From Notospermus geniculatus (lineage: Eukaryota; Nemertea; Pilidiophora; Heteronemertea; Lineidae): a stretch of DNA of 64,000 nt. The translations under genes were made by a program, and so were the position numbers. Position 1 is the stretch's first letter, and every line of letters starts with the position of its first letter. The stretch covers positions 90,495-154,494 of the forward strand of contig NMRB01000846.1 in assembly GCA_002633025.1 (NCBI GenBank). The letters run 5' to 3'. Of this stretch, positions 35,581-46,115 are shown in pieces. The notes beneath the pieces are model-generated. The model was not told the origin of the DNA and searched no databases. It saw nothing but the letters and a program-made list of their open reading frames with translations.

Positions 35581-35720
35581 AGCTGCTGCGAGGTTCTCTC
35601 AGGGGCCGGGAAGTCCGTTGGCGTGATCACCTGGGCCTGATTTGCGGACGGAGTAATCGTTTCTAGTTTAATCCTAAAAAAGGTACGTCTCATATCCTCA
35701 GGGGCAAGTCAAATGACCTA

Positions 35721-36662
35721 TTAAAGCCATTATGCATGTTGGGTTTTAATGTTCTCTGGCGCCTTTTAGTGGTAGTATCTCATTGATTTTACATTTGTAT
35801 GAAGTGTAGAAAGTTAATGCCTTTAAGTTTGATGCTTTTCTAAGTTCAATAGTCCCAGATGCCTTTTTTGTAGACTTGGAAACATGCCTTAGTGAAAAGA
35901 GCAAGTAGAAAAAAACTGTCTCTGTCTCTACTTCTTTTAATTTTGTACCGAAAATTCTTGAACAATTATACTCATCTAAGCTATTTTTTTTCTTGATCGC
36001 GTCTACACTGGCCAACCCTGAGGCATTTGATTCCACAGGTCCTAAATTATAGGATTATAAAAGCCACATCTGAGGATATGATAACAATGTACTTGTTAAC
36101 GTTGTTATTGTTGTTGTAATGTAAACCTCGGTGCACCGATTCCGGGGCTTCCTCACCGATGTTGTTTATGCTGGGTGATATCATCCTCCTTACAATGATT
36201 AATCGAGAGCAGAAGTCAGTGATTCTCTTATCTACCTGATGAAACATCGCTCACCGTCAGATGTTTTTGTCGTCGACAATTGGCTTAACCGCCAGAATAT
36301 CACCAGATCGTATAATTGATCCGTTTTTCACGATCGGTCGGGTTCAACGGCCGGGTATCAATCTGGGAATTCACCAGTACAAAGGTTTCGACAACTTTGG
36401 TTGTTTTGGTTGCAATTTTACTTAAAGGACCACGGTATTGCCACTTTTTCTCGACAGCCGGCGCCACTCTCCAAGCCAGGGACTAACTACGTTGTCGGCG
36501 AATTGCCCGATTTACTACGTACATTTTCTAATGCACTTTTATAGTTCTTCTTACTGCCGCTAGGTGGCTCCCTCTACGTCGGCAGTCAAATAACGCATTT
36601 GAGATCCAATACCGTGCTCCTTTAATAGATCACGCGACATTTCATCGTTAACGAATGACCTA
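35721..36662. repeat. tandem segment, unit 1 (942 bp)
   Basis: Begins TTAAAGCCATTATGCATGTT and ends ATCGTTAACGAATGACCTA. It matches unit 2 (36870-37862) almost base for base, including the R3-containing TTAA element. The frames 35746-36036 and 36047-36247 have counterparts in unit 2, but the changes include amino-acid replacements and frameshifts, so I see no coding constraint. The 11 bases before the unit ('aaatgaccta') match its own end, as expected for a tandem array. Confidence 0.9.
36426..36621. mobile_element. TTAA-flanked MITE carrying R3, copy in unit 1
   Basis: The termini AGGACCACGGTATTG and 'caataccgtgctcct' are inverted with one mismatch. TTAA stands at 36422-36425 and 36622-36625. 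The GTCGACAGCCGGCGCCAC-like block (here CTCGACAGCC) lies just inside the left end. Confidence 0.8.
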
Positions 36663-36666
36663 TTAA

Positions 36667-36869
36667 GGGTTATGAAAAGTGACTCGAAATCTCGAATTTT
36701 TGACGCAAAAAATCTGACTAACTGCTCACTGAATTGAGAAAACAAGGCTCGGGGCACCTTCTTATGACGGTTCCCGAGGGCCCCCGAGCCTTATTTTCCC
36801 ATTTTTTTGTGCAGTTAGTCAGATTTTTTGCGTCAAAAATTCGAGATTTCGAGTCACTTTACATAACCC
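36667..36869. mobile_element. foldback TTAA-flanked MITE at the unit junction
   Basis: The arms are about 60 bp, start GGGTTATGAAAAGTGACTCG and pair nearly perfectly ('gagtcactttacataaccc'). Inner GGCTCGGGG and 'cccccgagcc' also pair. TTAA borders both ends (36663-36666 and 36870-36873). The empty site 'gacctattaaagccatt' is present at the left edge of unit 1 (35715-35731), so the target sequence is known exactly. Confidence 0.9.
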
Positions 36870-37862
36870 TTAAAGCCATTATGCATGTTGGGTTTTAATG
36901 TTCTCTGGCGCCTTTTGATGGCAGTATCTCATTGAGTTTACATTTGTATGAAGTGTCGAAAGTTAATGCCTTTCTAAGTTAATGCTTTTCTAAGTTTAAT
37001 AGTCCCAGATGCCTTTTTTGTAGACTTGGAAACATGTCTTAGTGAAAAGAGCAAGTAGAGCAGAAAAACTGTCTCTGTCTCTAATTCTTTTAATTTTGTA
37101 CCGAAAATTCTTGAAAAATTATACTAACCTTAGCTTTTTTTTCTTGATCTTTTTTGTTCTTGATCGCGTCTACACTGGCGAGCCCTGAGGCGCTTGATTC
37201 CACAGGTCCTAAATTAGGATTATAAAAGACATATCAGAATATGATGCCAACCTATTGCACCGATTATGTTGCCGTTATTTACACTGTACTTGTTAACGTT
37301 GTTATTGTTGTTGTAATGTAAACCTCGATGCACCGATTCCGGGGCTTCCTCACCGATGTTGTTTCTGCTGGGTGATATCATCCTCCTTACAGTGATTAAT
37401 CGAGAGCAGAAATCAGTGATTCTCTTAACTACCTGATGAAACATCGCTCACCGTCAGATGTTTTTGTCGTCGACAATTGGCTTAACCACCAGAATATCAC
37501 CAGATCGTATAATTGATCCGTTTTTCACGATCGGTCGGGTTCAACGGCCGGGTATCAATCTGGGAACTCACCAGTACAAAGTGTTCGACAACTTTGGCTG
37601 TTTTGGTTGCAATTTTACTTAAAGGACCACGGTATTGCCACTTTTTGTCGACAGCCGGCGCCACCGCGCCACTCTCCAACCCAGGGACTAACTACGTTGT
37701 CGGCGAATTGCCCGATTTACTACATGGACGTGTACGTACATTTTGTAATGCATTTTATAGTACGTCTTACTGCCGCTAGGTGGCTCTACGTCGGCAGTCA
37801 AATAACGCATTTGAGATCCAATACCGTGCTCCTTTAATAGATCACGCGACATTTCATCGTTA
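36870..37862. repeat. tandem segment, unit 2
   Basis: Same content as unit 1, with small indels such as an added TTTTTTGTTCTTGATC, an extra 'gtactacatggacgtgt' and a longer GCGCCACCGCGCCAC. It is cut at the right by an N gap (37863-37866), so the true length is unknown. Confidence 0.9.
37623..37833. mobile_element. TTAA-flanked MITE carrying R3, copy in unit 2
   Basis: Same termini as the unit 1 copy, with TTAA at 37619-37622 and 37834-37837. It carries a perfect TTGTCGACAGCCGGCGCCAC and a 15-bp longer interior. Confidence 0.8.
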
Positions 37863-37866
37863 NNNN
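37863..37866. other. assembly gap (4 N) before poly-C
   Basis: NNNN followed by a run of 12 C's. The right end of tandem unit 2 is lost here. Confidence 0.98.
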
Positions 37867-37881
37867 CCCCCCCCCCCCAAA

Positions 37882-38865
37882 CGCACAAACATACGTCCAC
37901 TGCCCTCAATCCCAAACCACTAGTATGATTTGGTAGGGAATCTTTCTGGAAGAAAAATAACAACTAGATACCTCGATTCGGTTGAGCGTTTTGCGCCGCG
38001 TTCGATTGCGCGTCGGCGGTTACTAGTAATCCATACTGACAGCTCATTAACAAATTAGAATCTCTGCTGATGTACTCTTTCTATCTTAATTAGCAATGAC
38101 TTTAAATCTTTGATTAGGACGGTAATGAAATTTGACGTTAAGACGGTCCAGACGTATTTTAAAGGGGTACATGTATGCCAAATTTGAAGGTCCTTGAACT
38201 GGAGGCTTTGAAGGTATCTGTCTGCGGCGGTTCTCGGGCCCGAGCGTCTTCGCTTTTGAATTGGTCACACAATGCGCTGGGTAGCCAAAGTTTTGCGCCA
38301 TCCTCAGCAGTATTTACCCTTCGGCATCATTGGATGTCCTTGATGATGATCGATCATTGATGGACATCTTTCGGCCATGGCAGAAAAGGTCACACAAGGA
38401 CAAGGTCTGAGCAGATTTACACGACAAAAACAACAGTGGCCATCAAAGGCGAGTCTCCTGGCTACAGATTGAAGGGATCTCCCCAAAGCCCCGAGGTAAA
38501 TGTTTACCCAGTGTGCCTGCCACCGAACAGGATTCATTTATTCAGACCTGACGAATGCAAATCAAAGTGGGCTGCTCACCTCCGTCATCGGTCTTCTTCT
38601 GCTAACCTTTTTTGTGTGTTTGCTGCAACTTTTTGGGCTTCATCATCCCTCAGGCTCACTGATTGTTTCTTTTATGTCAGCTATTGACGCATTCTACTAA
38701 GTAGCTTTCCCTATATTTTCTTTTTTCCTCTTTTTGGTGGGTGATTTGTTGGTTTAGGGACGTCTTGCCATCAAAGCGAGCTAAGCATAAGTAGAAGGGG
38801 ATGATGGGCTTCTTAGTACTTAGAGACAATTAGGCCAGGGACAGGACGGGGGACAGGAGGCCTGC
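37882..38865. other. unassigned; one short hairpin
   Basis: TGGATGTCCTTGATGATG and 'cattgatggacatctttc' (38330-38372) form a small hairpin around a GATCGATC centre. No coding frame is supported. Confidence 0.4.
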
Positions 38866-38981
38866 TGGTCAGAGTGGCGCAGTGTAATCATCGGCACCGG
38901 TCACCTCTGAGGATCCAAGTTCGATCACCGGTCATACCCGCACTTCATGTGATAGAGAGGACAAAAGCGCAGGTTTCATCT
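38866..38981 (+). mobile_element. tRNA-derived SINE head, interrupted
   Basis: AGAGTGGCGCAGTGTAATCA holds an A-box-like segment and AAGTTCGATCAC (38919-38930) a B-box-like segment, followed by a 'gtgatagagaggacaaa' body. A GGGCCCGGTTGCACAA MITE and then an R1 copy follow directly, so the SINE appears to be cut at 38981. Confidence 0.65.
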
Positions 38982-39111
38982 GGGCCCGGTTGCACAAAAC
39001 TCATGTTAGCGCTAACTTGGTGTTAGCGCTAACTTTATGTTAAATGACGTAAAAAGACAAGGNGCGCTAACACCAAGTTAGCGCTATCGTGAATTTTGTG
39101 CAACCGGGCCC
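38982..39111. mobile_element. MITE with GGGCCCGGTTGCACAA ends
   Basis: The left GGGCCCGGTTGCACAAAACT and right TTTTGTGCAACCGGGCCC are inverse. Inside, GTTAGCGCTAACTTGGTGTT is itself palindromic and is mirrored by 'aacaccaagttagcgct'. Elements with this terminus are widespread in animals. One N is inside, at 39063. Confidence 0.85.
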
Positions 39112-39112
39112 T

Positions 39113-39285
39113 GGTGTAATAGAATCTAATATCCCCGATATGTGATGTCCCCCAACATTTTTACGGATTAAAGCGGCACCATTGAATAGGACTCTAGAGA
39201 GACCAAAACCCTTAATCGAGTAACAAACAATACAGGGGGCATCAGGAAGACGGGGGCATGAGATTCTATCACACCTGTACTCCGG
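39113..39285 (-). mobile_element. MITE family R1, copy with both termini
   Basis: GGTGTAATAGAATCTAATAT at the left mirrors 'gggggcatgagattctatca' then 'cacc' at the right. The interior is the reverse of the blocks at 5474 and 11508 ('ggattaaagcggcaccattg', 'cccttaatcgagtaacaaac'). This copy defines R1 as an inverted-repeat element of about 173 bp. Confidence 0.75.
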
Positions 39286-39336
39286 TTTCCTGCTGCTGTT
39301 CATTAAATTCACCCAACGTTGTCTAAAGAGCTAATA

Positions 39337-39485
39337 GAGAGATTTAGAAATCAAACGATAAACGTAAACTTTACGACAACGTTTTTTTACATACTACACA
39401 TCAACCAGATTTTATATTGCAGTTCCGGTACAAAAATAGCGTTGTCGTAAACGTTTACGTTTGTTGTTTGATTTCTAAACCTCCC
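39337..39485. mobile_element. MITE family M1 copy a (TA-flanked)
   Basis: Its ends are 'gagagatttagaaatcaaac' and 'gtttgatttctaaacctccc'. TA stands on both sides. The arms extend through 'acgataaacgtaaactttac'. This is the most diverged of the full-length M1 copies at the left end. Confidence 0.8.
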
Positions 39486-39879
39486 TAAATATGCCGTATT
39501 TTGCTCTCATCTCACGATTCAATATTTCAAAAGAGAGAGGGGGCTTTGGTGGTGTGTATAGAAATTCGGTAAATAACGATGAATTTTAACAACCAGAAGC
39601 CAACAAGTGCACAAAAAATCAAAAGCTGCATGAAACCGTCCCCGTTGCCATGGATACGGGTACATCACCTCTTATTAAGAACAATTAAATCAGTGGGCGA
39701 GATTTGTTGTTTTATCTATTTACCGGGGAATGATTGCAAAGTGCAGTCTCTTATTCAACCAGAGTGTTGGATTGATAAAACAATGTTTATGACATACCTG
39801 CCGCGCCCACACACGGAGGTGTTTCACCAACTTAACCAAGGGGAGCCCTGTTAGTGGTTTATTAGGTCCGCTTAGCAAG

Positions 39880-40194
39880 CGGCAGGTCTCGATGTGGTCC
39901 GTGTGCCAGTGTGATATTAGGGAGGTTTAGAAATCAAACGTTAAACGTAAATTTTACGACAACGTTTTTTTTCATACCCGACATTAATCAGATTTTATTG
40001 CATTTTCATTACAAAAATAACGTTGTCGTTTTACGTTTATCGTTTGATTTCTAAACTTCCCTATTACAATAGATTGGCGGAATGACCCGCGATATGACAA
40101 TGAGCAACACACAGAGAAACAGCGAGTCCGTTTCTCAGTGTGTTCCAAACAAGGGAGTCACACAGAAAAATGGCCACACTGAAAAACATTACAC
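39880..40194. mobile_element. MITE family M2, copy interrupted by M1
   Basis: The M2 text runs 'gtgtgccagtgtgatatta' up to 39919, resumes at 40062 with 'tattacaatagattggcgga', and ends 'ccacactgaaaaacattaca' at 40190. The same text runs on without a break in the reverse complement of 44283-44469. So M2 was present first and the M1 element at 39920 landed inside it. The left terminus of M2 is diverged here. Confidence 0.75.
39920..40061. mobile_element. MITE family M1 copy b, nested in M2
   Basis: GGGAGGTTTAGAAATCAAAC and 'gtttgatttctaaacttccc' are inverse. The element is 142 bp. TA lies on both sides, as in the other copies. Here a longer TATTA also stands on both sides, so a 5-bp duplication cannot be excluded. 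Confidence 0.85.
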
Positions 40195-40400
40195 CTGGTT
40201 CGAATCCAGCCATGGTCATATGGGATTAACCATCCCTAGCTCTTCAGTCTATCACGACAGTAAGCCACGGTGCTTTGTACCGTGTGCCTTTGCAAGGGCA
40301 AGTAAAAGACCCCACCCAAGTGAGGACCATGAGTAGCTTTTCATCCATATATTTACCAGGGCTATACTTTCGCTTCGGCTCTGATGAAAAAATCTAATAA
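40195..40400 (+). mobile_element. SINE with B box and S1 body
   Basis: CTGGTTCGAATCCAGCC at 40197 carries a B-box-like GGTTCGAATCC. It is followed by 'agtaagccacggtgctttgt', 'tttgcaagggcaagtaaaag', 'atttaccagggc' and 'cttcggctctgatgaaaaaa', the same S1 order as 11111-11300, ending in AATAAATAAA. Confidence 0.65.
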
Positions 40401-42084
40401 ATAAAAAGTCTATAGTTTCGCTGGGCCACAACTTCTGTTGAAACGGCACGAGCCTAACGTGTGTTGTCCAGAGCCCCAAGATCCACTGTTTTTTTCGAAC
40501 AGTTCTTCATGACATGACCACACGGCCCGTCATCATTGCCAGGTCATTACCCAAGAATACTTGTCCCTAAAATCGGGCAAAAGTCCTTTCCTGCGCGGTA
40601 AATGTCCATTGAGGTCCCTGTGTCACGTCTGATATTAGCCTGGGTAATCAGAACAAGCGGGTGTCAGACACGCGGCAGGATTATATCCCATATATCGTGA
40701 GAGATTAATACCCCTATGATCCGGCTGGCGAGTCTGTGTCATTGAAACTGTCATGAGGATGTTGGTGTTCAAGAGATCCGGAGGTTGATCAAAGATCACG
40801 ACACCACGGCGATGACCGGTGGAGCCTATGATCTGACTGGCCAGTCTGTATCACTGCAGGACCGCCGTGATCAGACAGGGTCTTCAAGAAATCAAAAAGG
40901 ACCAAAGATCACGTCACGGCGGTAATGGCCGGGTGATTCTTGTTGGAAAAAGAAGCTAGACGGACGTGATGTTGTTGAGATACATGTAGGTGATTCCGTT
41001 AACAAAACGACGAAGTACTTAATACCGACTTCTCATTACATGGCATACGTTTACGTGACACAGGTCAGGAAATTTTTGATGTCTCGGGATGAAAGCACAT
41101 TAGAGGGGTTTAGATTTACCCGAGAACGTAACGAGATGGTTCTCTCTTTAGAAGGTTCGTCGATTTCAGCACGTTACCATCATGTCTGAGGAACGATATT
41201 GGATCAATGAAGTCATAATTTTTCGCAGGGATTTCCGAGAATGACAGCGCGACAGTGAGTTCAGTTTCGTGAAAACGCGACAGTGGGTTCAGGCCTTTAT
41301 TGAGTAACTCAGAAAGTTTGAGGAAAGATTTGTTCGTGTTCGGTGGTAAAAGAGTTTAGGGATAATTTGATGGACGCTGAAAAAAAACAGTCACTAGACA
41401 CTGCTCGTTTGGAAACAATCTGAGCGACACGGCATTTGATTCACCGGCCATTTGCAAAATTATTTTGAAATCAATGGTCGTTTTGTAATAAAGATAAAGC
41501 AAAGTTCTGATTCGCTCTCGACCAGGGATGATTTGTGGTCTCATTTATTGTCATAATTTCTGACCACTTATCCTAATGGTCCCTGTCATCGGCGTTCTAC
41601 CATCATCCCATGATGAATGACCCCCATCAGAATATCGCCTGTATATTCACCTGTACATTGCACTGTTGGCCCATGGTCAAATGGACTGTGGCTAATGCCC
41701 CGTGTGACATGAGGCGGAAAAACGCTTATATTAATAATTTGGGGAGTTTTATGATTTTTCTCTACCTGGCTGGACACTGAAGTTGACGGTAACGGCCGAT
41801 ATGTTAGGATTAATAATGGCGGAGATAACTGGCGACCTACTGGGGCCATTTGCCAAATCTGATTGATCGAACTTTGTATCGATGTGGAATACAAAAAAAT
41901 ACAGACACTAGAGTGTAGAGTGGTTTGAAATCAATCACGCTAATATTCAATTTAGCATTTGTTGATGCCGTCAAAGGAGGTGGAGTTGACCGATCCGCTT
42001 GATGTCAGGGTTGTATCAGAGTTAGAAAATGTAGTTCAATTCTAATCCCGCGAATTTCAAATTTACTTTGGTACTTCAAAAGCC
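40401..42084. other. no recognised feature
   Basis: Two diverged blocks share 'gatccggctggc.agtctgt' and 'gatcacgacaccacggcgat' (40719-40815 against 40835-40930), an old direct duplication of about 115 bp. A 102-codon minus frame at 41586-41894 is not supported. Confidence 0.4.
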
Positions 42085-42890
42085 GTTGTGCTTCGGTGTT
42101 GCCGAAGCGCTGAACTTGTTACCAAAACGCAGGGCATCCTGTTGCCAAAGCGCTGTACTTGCTACCAAAGCGGAGCACATGGTGTTGCTGAAGCGCTGAT
42201 CTTGATACCAAAGCGCAGCACATGGCGTTGGCGATGCGCTGAACTTGTTGACAAAGTGCAGCACGCTGCCGAAGCGATGAACTTGTTACCAAAGCGCAAC
42301 ACATGTTGCCGAAGCGCTGAACTTGTTACCAAAGCGCAGCACATGGTGTTGCCGAAGCGCTGAACTTGTTACCAAAGCGCAGAACGTGCTGCCGAAGCGC
42401 TGTACTTGTTACGAAAGTGCAGCACATGGTGTTGTCGAAGCGCTGAAGTTGTCCCCAAAGCGCATGGTGTTGCCAAAGTGCTGTACTTGTTACCAAAACG
42501 CAGGGCATCCTGTTGCCAAAGCGCTGTACTTGTCACCAAATCGCAGCACATGGTGTTGCCGAAGCGTTGTNGGTGTTGCCGAAGCGCTGAACTTGTTACC
42601 AAAGCGCAACACATGTTGCCGAAGCGCTGAACTTGTTACCAAAGCGCAGCACGTGGTGTTGGCGAAGCGCTGTATTTAGCGATACCAAAGCTGTACTACA
42701 TTGTACTTGGTGGTCATAGAGCGCTGTACTTGGTGGTCATAGAGCGCTGATGCGCTGTATTTGGCTACACCGAATCATTGCACTAGATGATACCAAAGCG
42801 CTGCACGTGGTGGTTATAGACTGTTGTACTTGGTAGTCATGAAGGGTGTCCTTGTCGACACCAAAGCACTTGTTGGCACCGAAACATTGT
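42085..42890. repeat. irregular minisatellite, about 36-43-bp units
   Basis: Roughly fourteen units of GCCGAAGCGCTGAACTTGTT, 'accaaagcgcagcaca' and an optional 'tggtgtt' lie between 42085 and 42680. After that come decayed units based on 'gcgctgtacttggtggtcat'. The optional 7-bp piece makes two length classes. An N sits at 42571. All six frames stay open for long stretches because of the repeat, which explains the 118-codon frame. Confidence 0.88.
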
Positions 42891-44282
42891 ACTTTTATCA
42901 AGGTGTGTCTGTAACTTAAAATTCTGTTTAACATTCTGAGAGCGAAGCAGCGGATTACATTTAAATTAAATCCCCATCCCCCGGTGCATTCTAGTCCTTA
43001 ATTTCCGTCCGTTCAGCTGTTATTGTGTTTCAGTCTTCGCCATCAATTGGGGTTTAATGATCCGATTCGAACAAAATCCTATCACCTTCATTAGGGTTGT
43101 TAAAAGGGCACTTAAGTGCAAATGAATTTTTGGGGTTGACTTCTTCAGTGGAAAACGTACGCAAGAACACCAACCCGAGCCACGTGATATCCGGACAAGA
43201 TGGCGCTGCCACCGCTCCGACCGAAAGACGTCATGATGTCACTTTTGTCTCAGATGACATCGCATGGCGGGAGAATGTGTGGACATTTTCTACAGGATTG
43301 GTTCCGAAAACATTGCCTGTATGCCCCTGTGGTGGAATTTTCATCAGAAAAAACTGACCAGGTATCGACAACATTGCATTCCGTTGGCGACGGACTTAGT
43401 TTTGACATAATCCGTTAGATTGGATTACTTATGATCAAAAATTAACGAAAAAGCATTGGAAAATGGCGAGTTCGGTCTGATCGATACGAGCGCCGCCTAC
43501 CGGATAAATGCCGGAGGAGTCTCATTGCTTTGAACAGTCGTGATCCTGAAAAAACCAGCGTGGCAAAATCTCCCCATGTTTCCTCCAGTCAAGCGGTTGT
43601 TTCCATGTCTGAAGCCAGAGGCTGATGAGCCTATCTTCTCCCCATCAACTCAGTTGATTCTTCCAGTCTGACCAAACACACCGTAATTCTCCTTCCGGCA
43701 TCGTTACGTGGATCCATGAATCAATCTTTTTCCCTGCCATCCTCATTTATGCTAGTGACGCTGTCCAGCACCGATAATTCATAGACGGGAAAATTGCTAA
43801 AAAACTTGTATTTTGGAGGGTTTGGGGCTCTGTAGTGACCCATCATCACGGGTAATTCAATTGCAATCGATATCTGTATGGCTGTTGGGAGGAATTCCTG
43901 CGCTCCTGGCTTGGTCATCATCGGAGAGTGGTCTTACCACGTGCCCCCAGTCCTATTACCTCGTCCAGATTGTGTTCATGTTGGGGAGGGTGAACTCCCT
44001 GTGGCGTGGCCATTCGGAGACGGGATGTTACGCCGTCTCACCCAATTCAGTACCTGACTGAACAAAAACGCCTAAAACAGATTAAATGTCGGCGTTTGCG
44101 CCCCCTATTGTCACGTTGCGGTTAATATAGGGAAAATTGACAGACGGGGCAACTACCAATGCTACATCGGCATGCCCGACACTCAGAGGCGGAAGAATAT
44201 AGCCTTTTGCCATCTCTGTTGTAGTTCGACCGCCGATGGTGTCATTGGACGCACAGCACGATTTCCTGGCATTTTCGAACAA
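42891..44282. other. no recognised feature
   Basis: No shared repeat recognised. Frames of 66-86 codons at 43097-43418 and 43721-44061 have no motif. Confidence 0.4.
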
Positions 44283-44469
44283 TGGTCACACTGAAAAACG
44301 TTGTTTTCAGTGTGGCCATTTTTCGGTGTGATTCCCGTTGTTCGGAACACACTGGGAAACGGACTCGCTTTTTCTCTGTGTGTCGCTCATTGTCAAGTCG
44401 CCGCTTATTCGGTCAGTCTATTGTAATGTCACATTGGCACACGGGCCACACTGAAAAACGTTACACCGG
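44283..44469. mobile_element. MITE family M2, near-complete copy
   Basis: It starts TGGTCACACTGAAAAACGTT and ends 'ccacactgaaaaacgttaca' then 'ccgg'. Both ends carry the ACTGAAAAACGTT word in the same sense plus an inverted CGTTGTTTTCAGTGTGGCC beside the left one. The centre holds 'tctgtgtgtcgctcattgtc' and 'ttattcggtcagtctattgt'. The 82-codon frame is a translation of it. Confidence 0.7.
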
Positions 44470-45430
44470 TTCCTTGGAGGTGAAAGTACAGCATTACACA
44501 TCTAGTTGTCTGGGTAAAAAGAGAACTTGAACTCGATCAATCCATTTTCCTCTTAACTAGTGTTCTATTATTTGTAACAACTTTGGGACCAAGTTGAAGT
44601 GTTGTAGAGAAACCATTATCAATAACTCTTTACAAAGTCTTCAGGAGCAGAAGCCAAATTATTTGACCACACCTGGGTCACTCACGTCATCATGATTGCC
44701 GGTTGCAGTCTCAATTAGGCCGAGTTGAAGCACATAGCGGACAGCCACAGGCGACACTTGACACATACCCCACATGCCTCTCCCATATTTTACCATTTTC
44801 GACTCACTGGTTCTTGTCGAAAGGTTTTTTTCCATTTACTTGCCGTTATTATAAGCTTGGTTGGTTTGAGTACCATACAATAGCCATTAGGAGAAAAATA
44901 ACTTGGCCGTTTTAAACCCTTCGCCAGACATCTCGTCTCGATTTTTGCCCACAGGGAGCTAGTAGGCCAGCTCGTTATTATATGTAATTCTACTTCTTCT
45001 GCAATCACTAAGAATAATGACCGTGGTCTACTCGAGGAGCGAGAATGTTTTTGTGCAAATTGTTATCAAACTTTCTTAAAGTCCCAATTCACCCCATTTT
45101 TTCATCATACACAAAGTTTCAAGATGATATTATCACACTGATGAGAATGCTTTTTCTTTGAACAGAAAGTTCCTTCAAGTTAAAAAAAGTCAAAAGAACT
45201 TTGTGAATAGCAGGACTTGAGTCAGGAATATCATTTTTCCTCATGAAGTGACGTCAGTGAAGGGAAATTCAGTTCTGAATTTGGACTTTGAGACTTGTTG
45301 GCGATCACTGATTTTTAACTCGATCTAATTTTTCTCCCTCAAAGTGGAAAAAAGCCATTAAATAATTATGTTGCCCTTGTTATCTTCATCTGACCGTTGA
45401 GCAGCCCAACTTTCCAAAGAAAGATGCCAG
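44470..45430. other. unassigned; weak exon-like frame
   Basis: A minus-strand frame between about 44838 and 45001 has a reasonable acceptor (GATTGCAG before 'aagaagtagaattac') and donor ('ggcaa' before GTAAATGG), both in phase 1. The phases do not fit the candidate exons at 45592 and 47033, and I recognise no domain, so it is not called. Confidence 0.3.
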
Positions 45431-45522
45431 ATGTAATATTTTTCAGTGTGGCCATTTTTCTATGTGACTCCCATTGTTCGGAACACACTGGGAAACGGGC
45501 CACACTGAAAAACGTTACACCG
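45431..45522. mobile_element. MITE family M2, internally deleted copy
   Basis: ATGTAATATTTTTCAGTGTG and 'cacactgaaaaacgttacac' are inverse ends. The centre 'gtgactcccattgttcggaa' joins directly to 'cacactgggaaacgggc', so the 'tctctgtgtgtcgctc' centre of the longer copies is missing. Confidence 0.75.
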
Positions 45523-45591
45523 GTCCTTCTTTGGGGTTATATTGGTTCATCTGCATCAACCTGCCCGTACTTAACAATTCGTTTGGTATAC

Positions 45592-45765
45592 TTCCATAAC
45601 GTTTCCTAACCTTTCCACTGGCCACTCTACGAACACCAGATTCTGGATGCTGTTAACGTTGTCCTCGTAGTTGGGTAATCCATTAGCGAAGGGTTCGAGT
45701 GGATAAAAATGGGGGAAGTTGGAAATCGTCACGGTTGGCAAAGTGATATTTGACGTAATGAGAAG
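45592..45765 (-). CDS. putative internal coding exon, secreted-protein gene
   Basis: Fifty-eight codons without a stop on the minus strand. The 5' side is an AG (AACTAAAAAG before CTTCTCATTACG) and the 3' side is ATGGAA followed by GTATAC, a plausible donor. Both boundaries are in phase 0, so the exon is symmetric. The peptide begins LLITSNITLPTVTISNFPHF, contains an NIT glycosylation sequon and a PLEPFANGLPNYED segment, and ends VEWPVERLGNVME. It is protein-like but of no family I recognise. The candidate first exon at 47033-47417 also ends in phase 0 on the same strand, so the two could join. The polypyrimidine tract is weak and the frame could be chance. Confidence 0.3.
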
Positions 45766-46115
45766 CTTTTTAGTTAACGATATGATGACGATAAACGCTT
45801 TTAGTAATAAATATATATTTAACATAGAGCACAAAAAATGACACACAAAATGATAGTAAACATAAGTCGTCTCCGAATTTTGAAAATTTTCAACCCCAAC
45901 CGGGGTCTTCCTCAGGCACTTTCTAGTTGAAATCCCAGAAGTGAAATAGTGTTAGTGTTAAATAAGTAGTGTTAAATAAGTGATGTTAAGATTAGTTTGG
46001 GCGAACACTACGCTTACGTCACGTGAAATGCCTGATTAGGAACGGCCAGGTGTGACAGGAAAGAATGTTCCTGGGAACAACTATTCTCAGCGACTTTTTA
46101 TAATGCTTCCCAACA

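Noticed and set aside
36047-36247. Possible exon conserved in both tandem units (36047-36247 and 37220-37444)
   Set aside because: Replacement changes are as frequent as silent ones, and the tail is an ACAACA repeat translation.
42076-42679. Repeat protein frames on both strands
   Set aside because: All frames of the 36-43-bp minisatellite stay open. One frame crosses an N.
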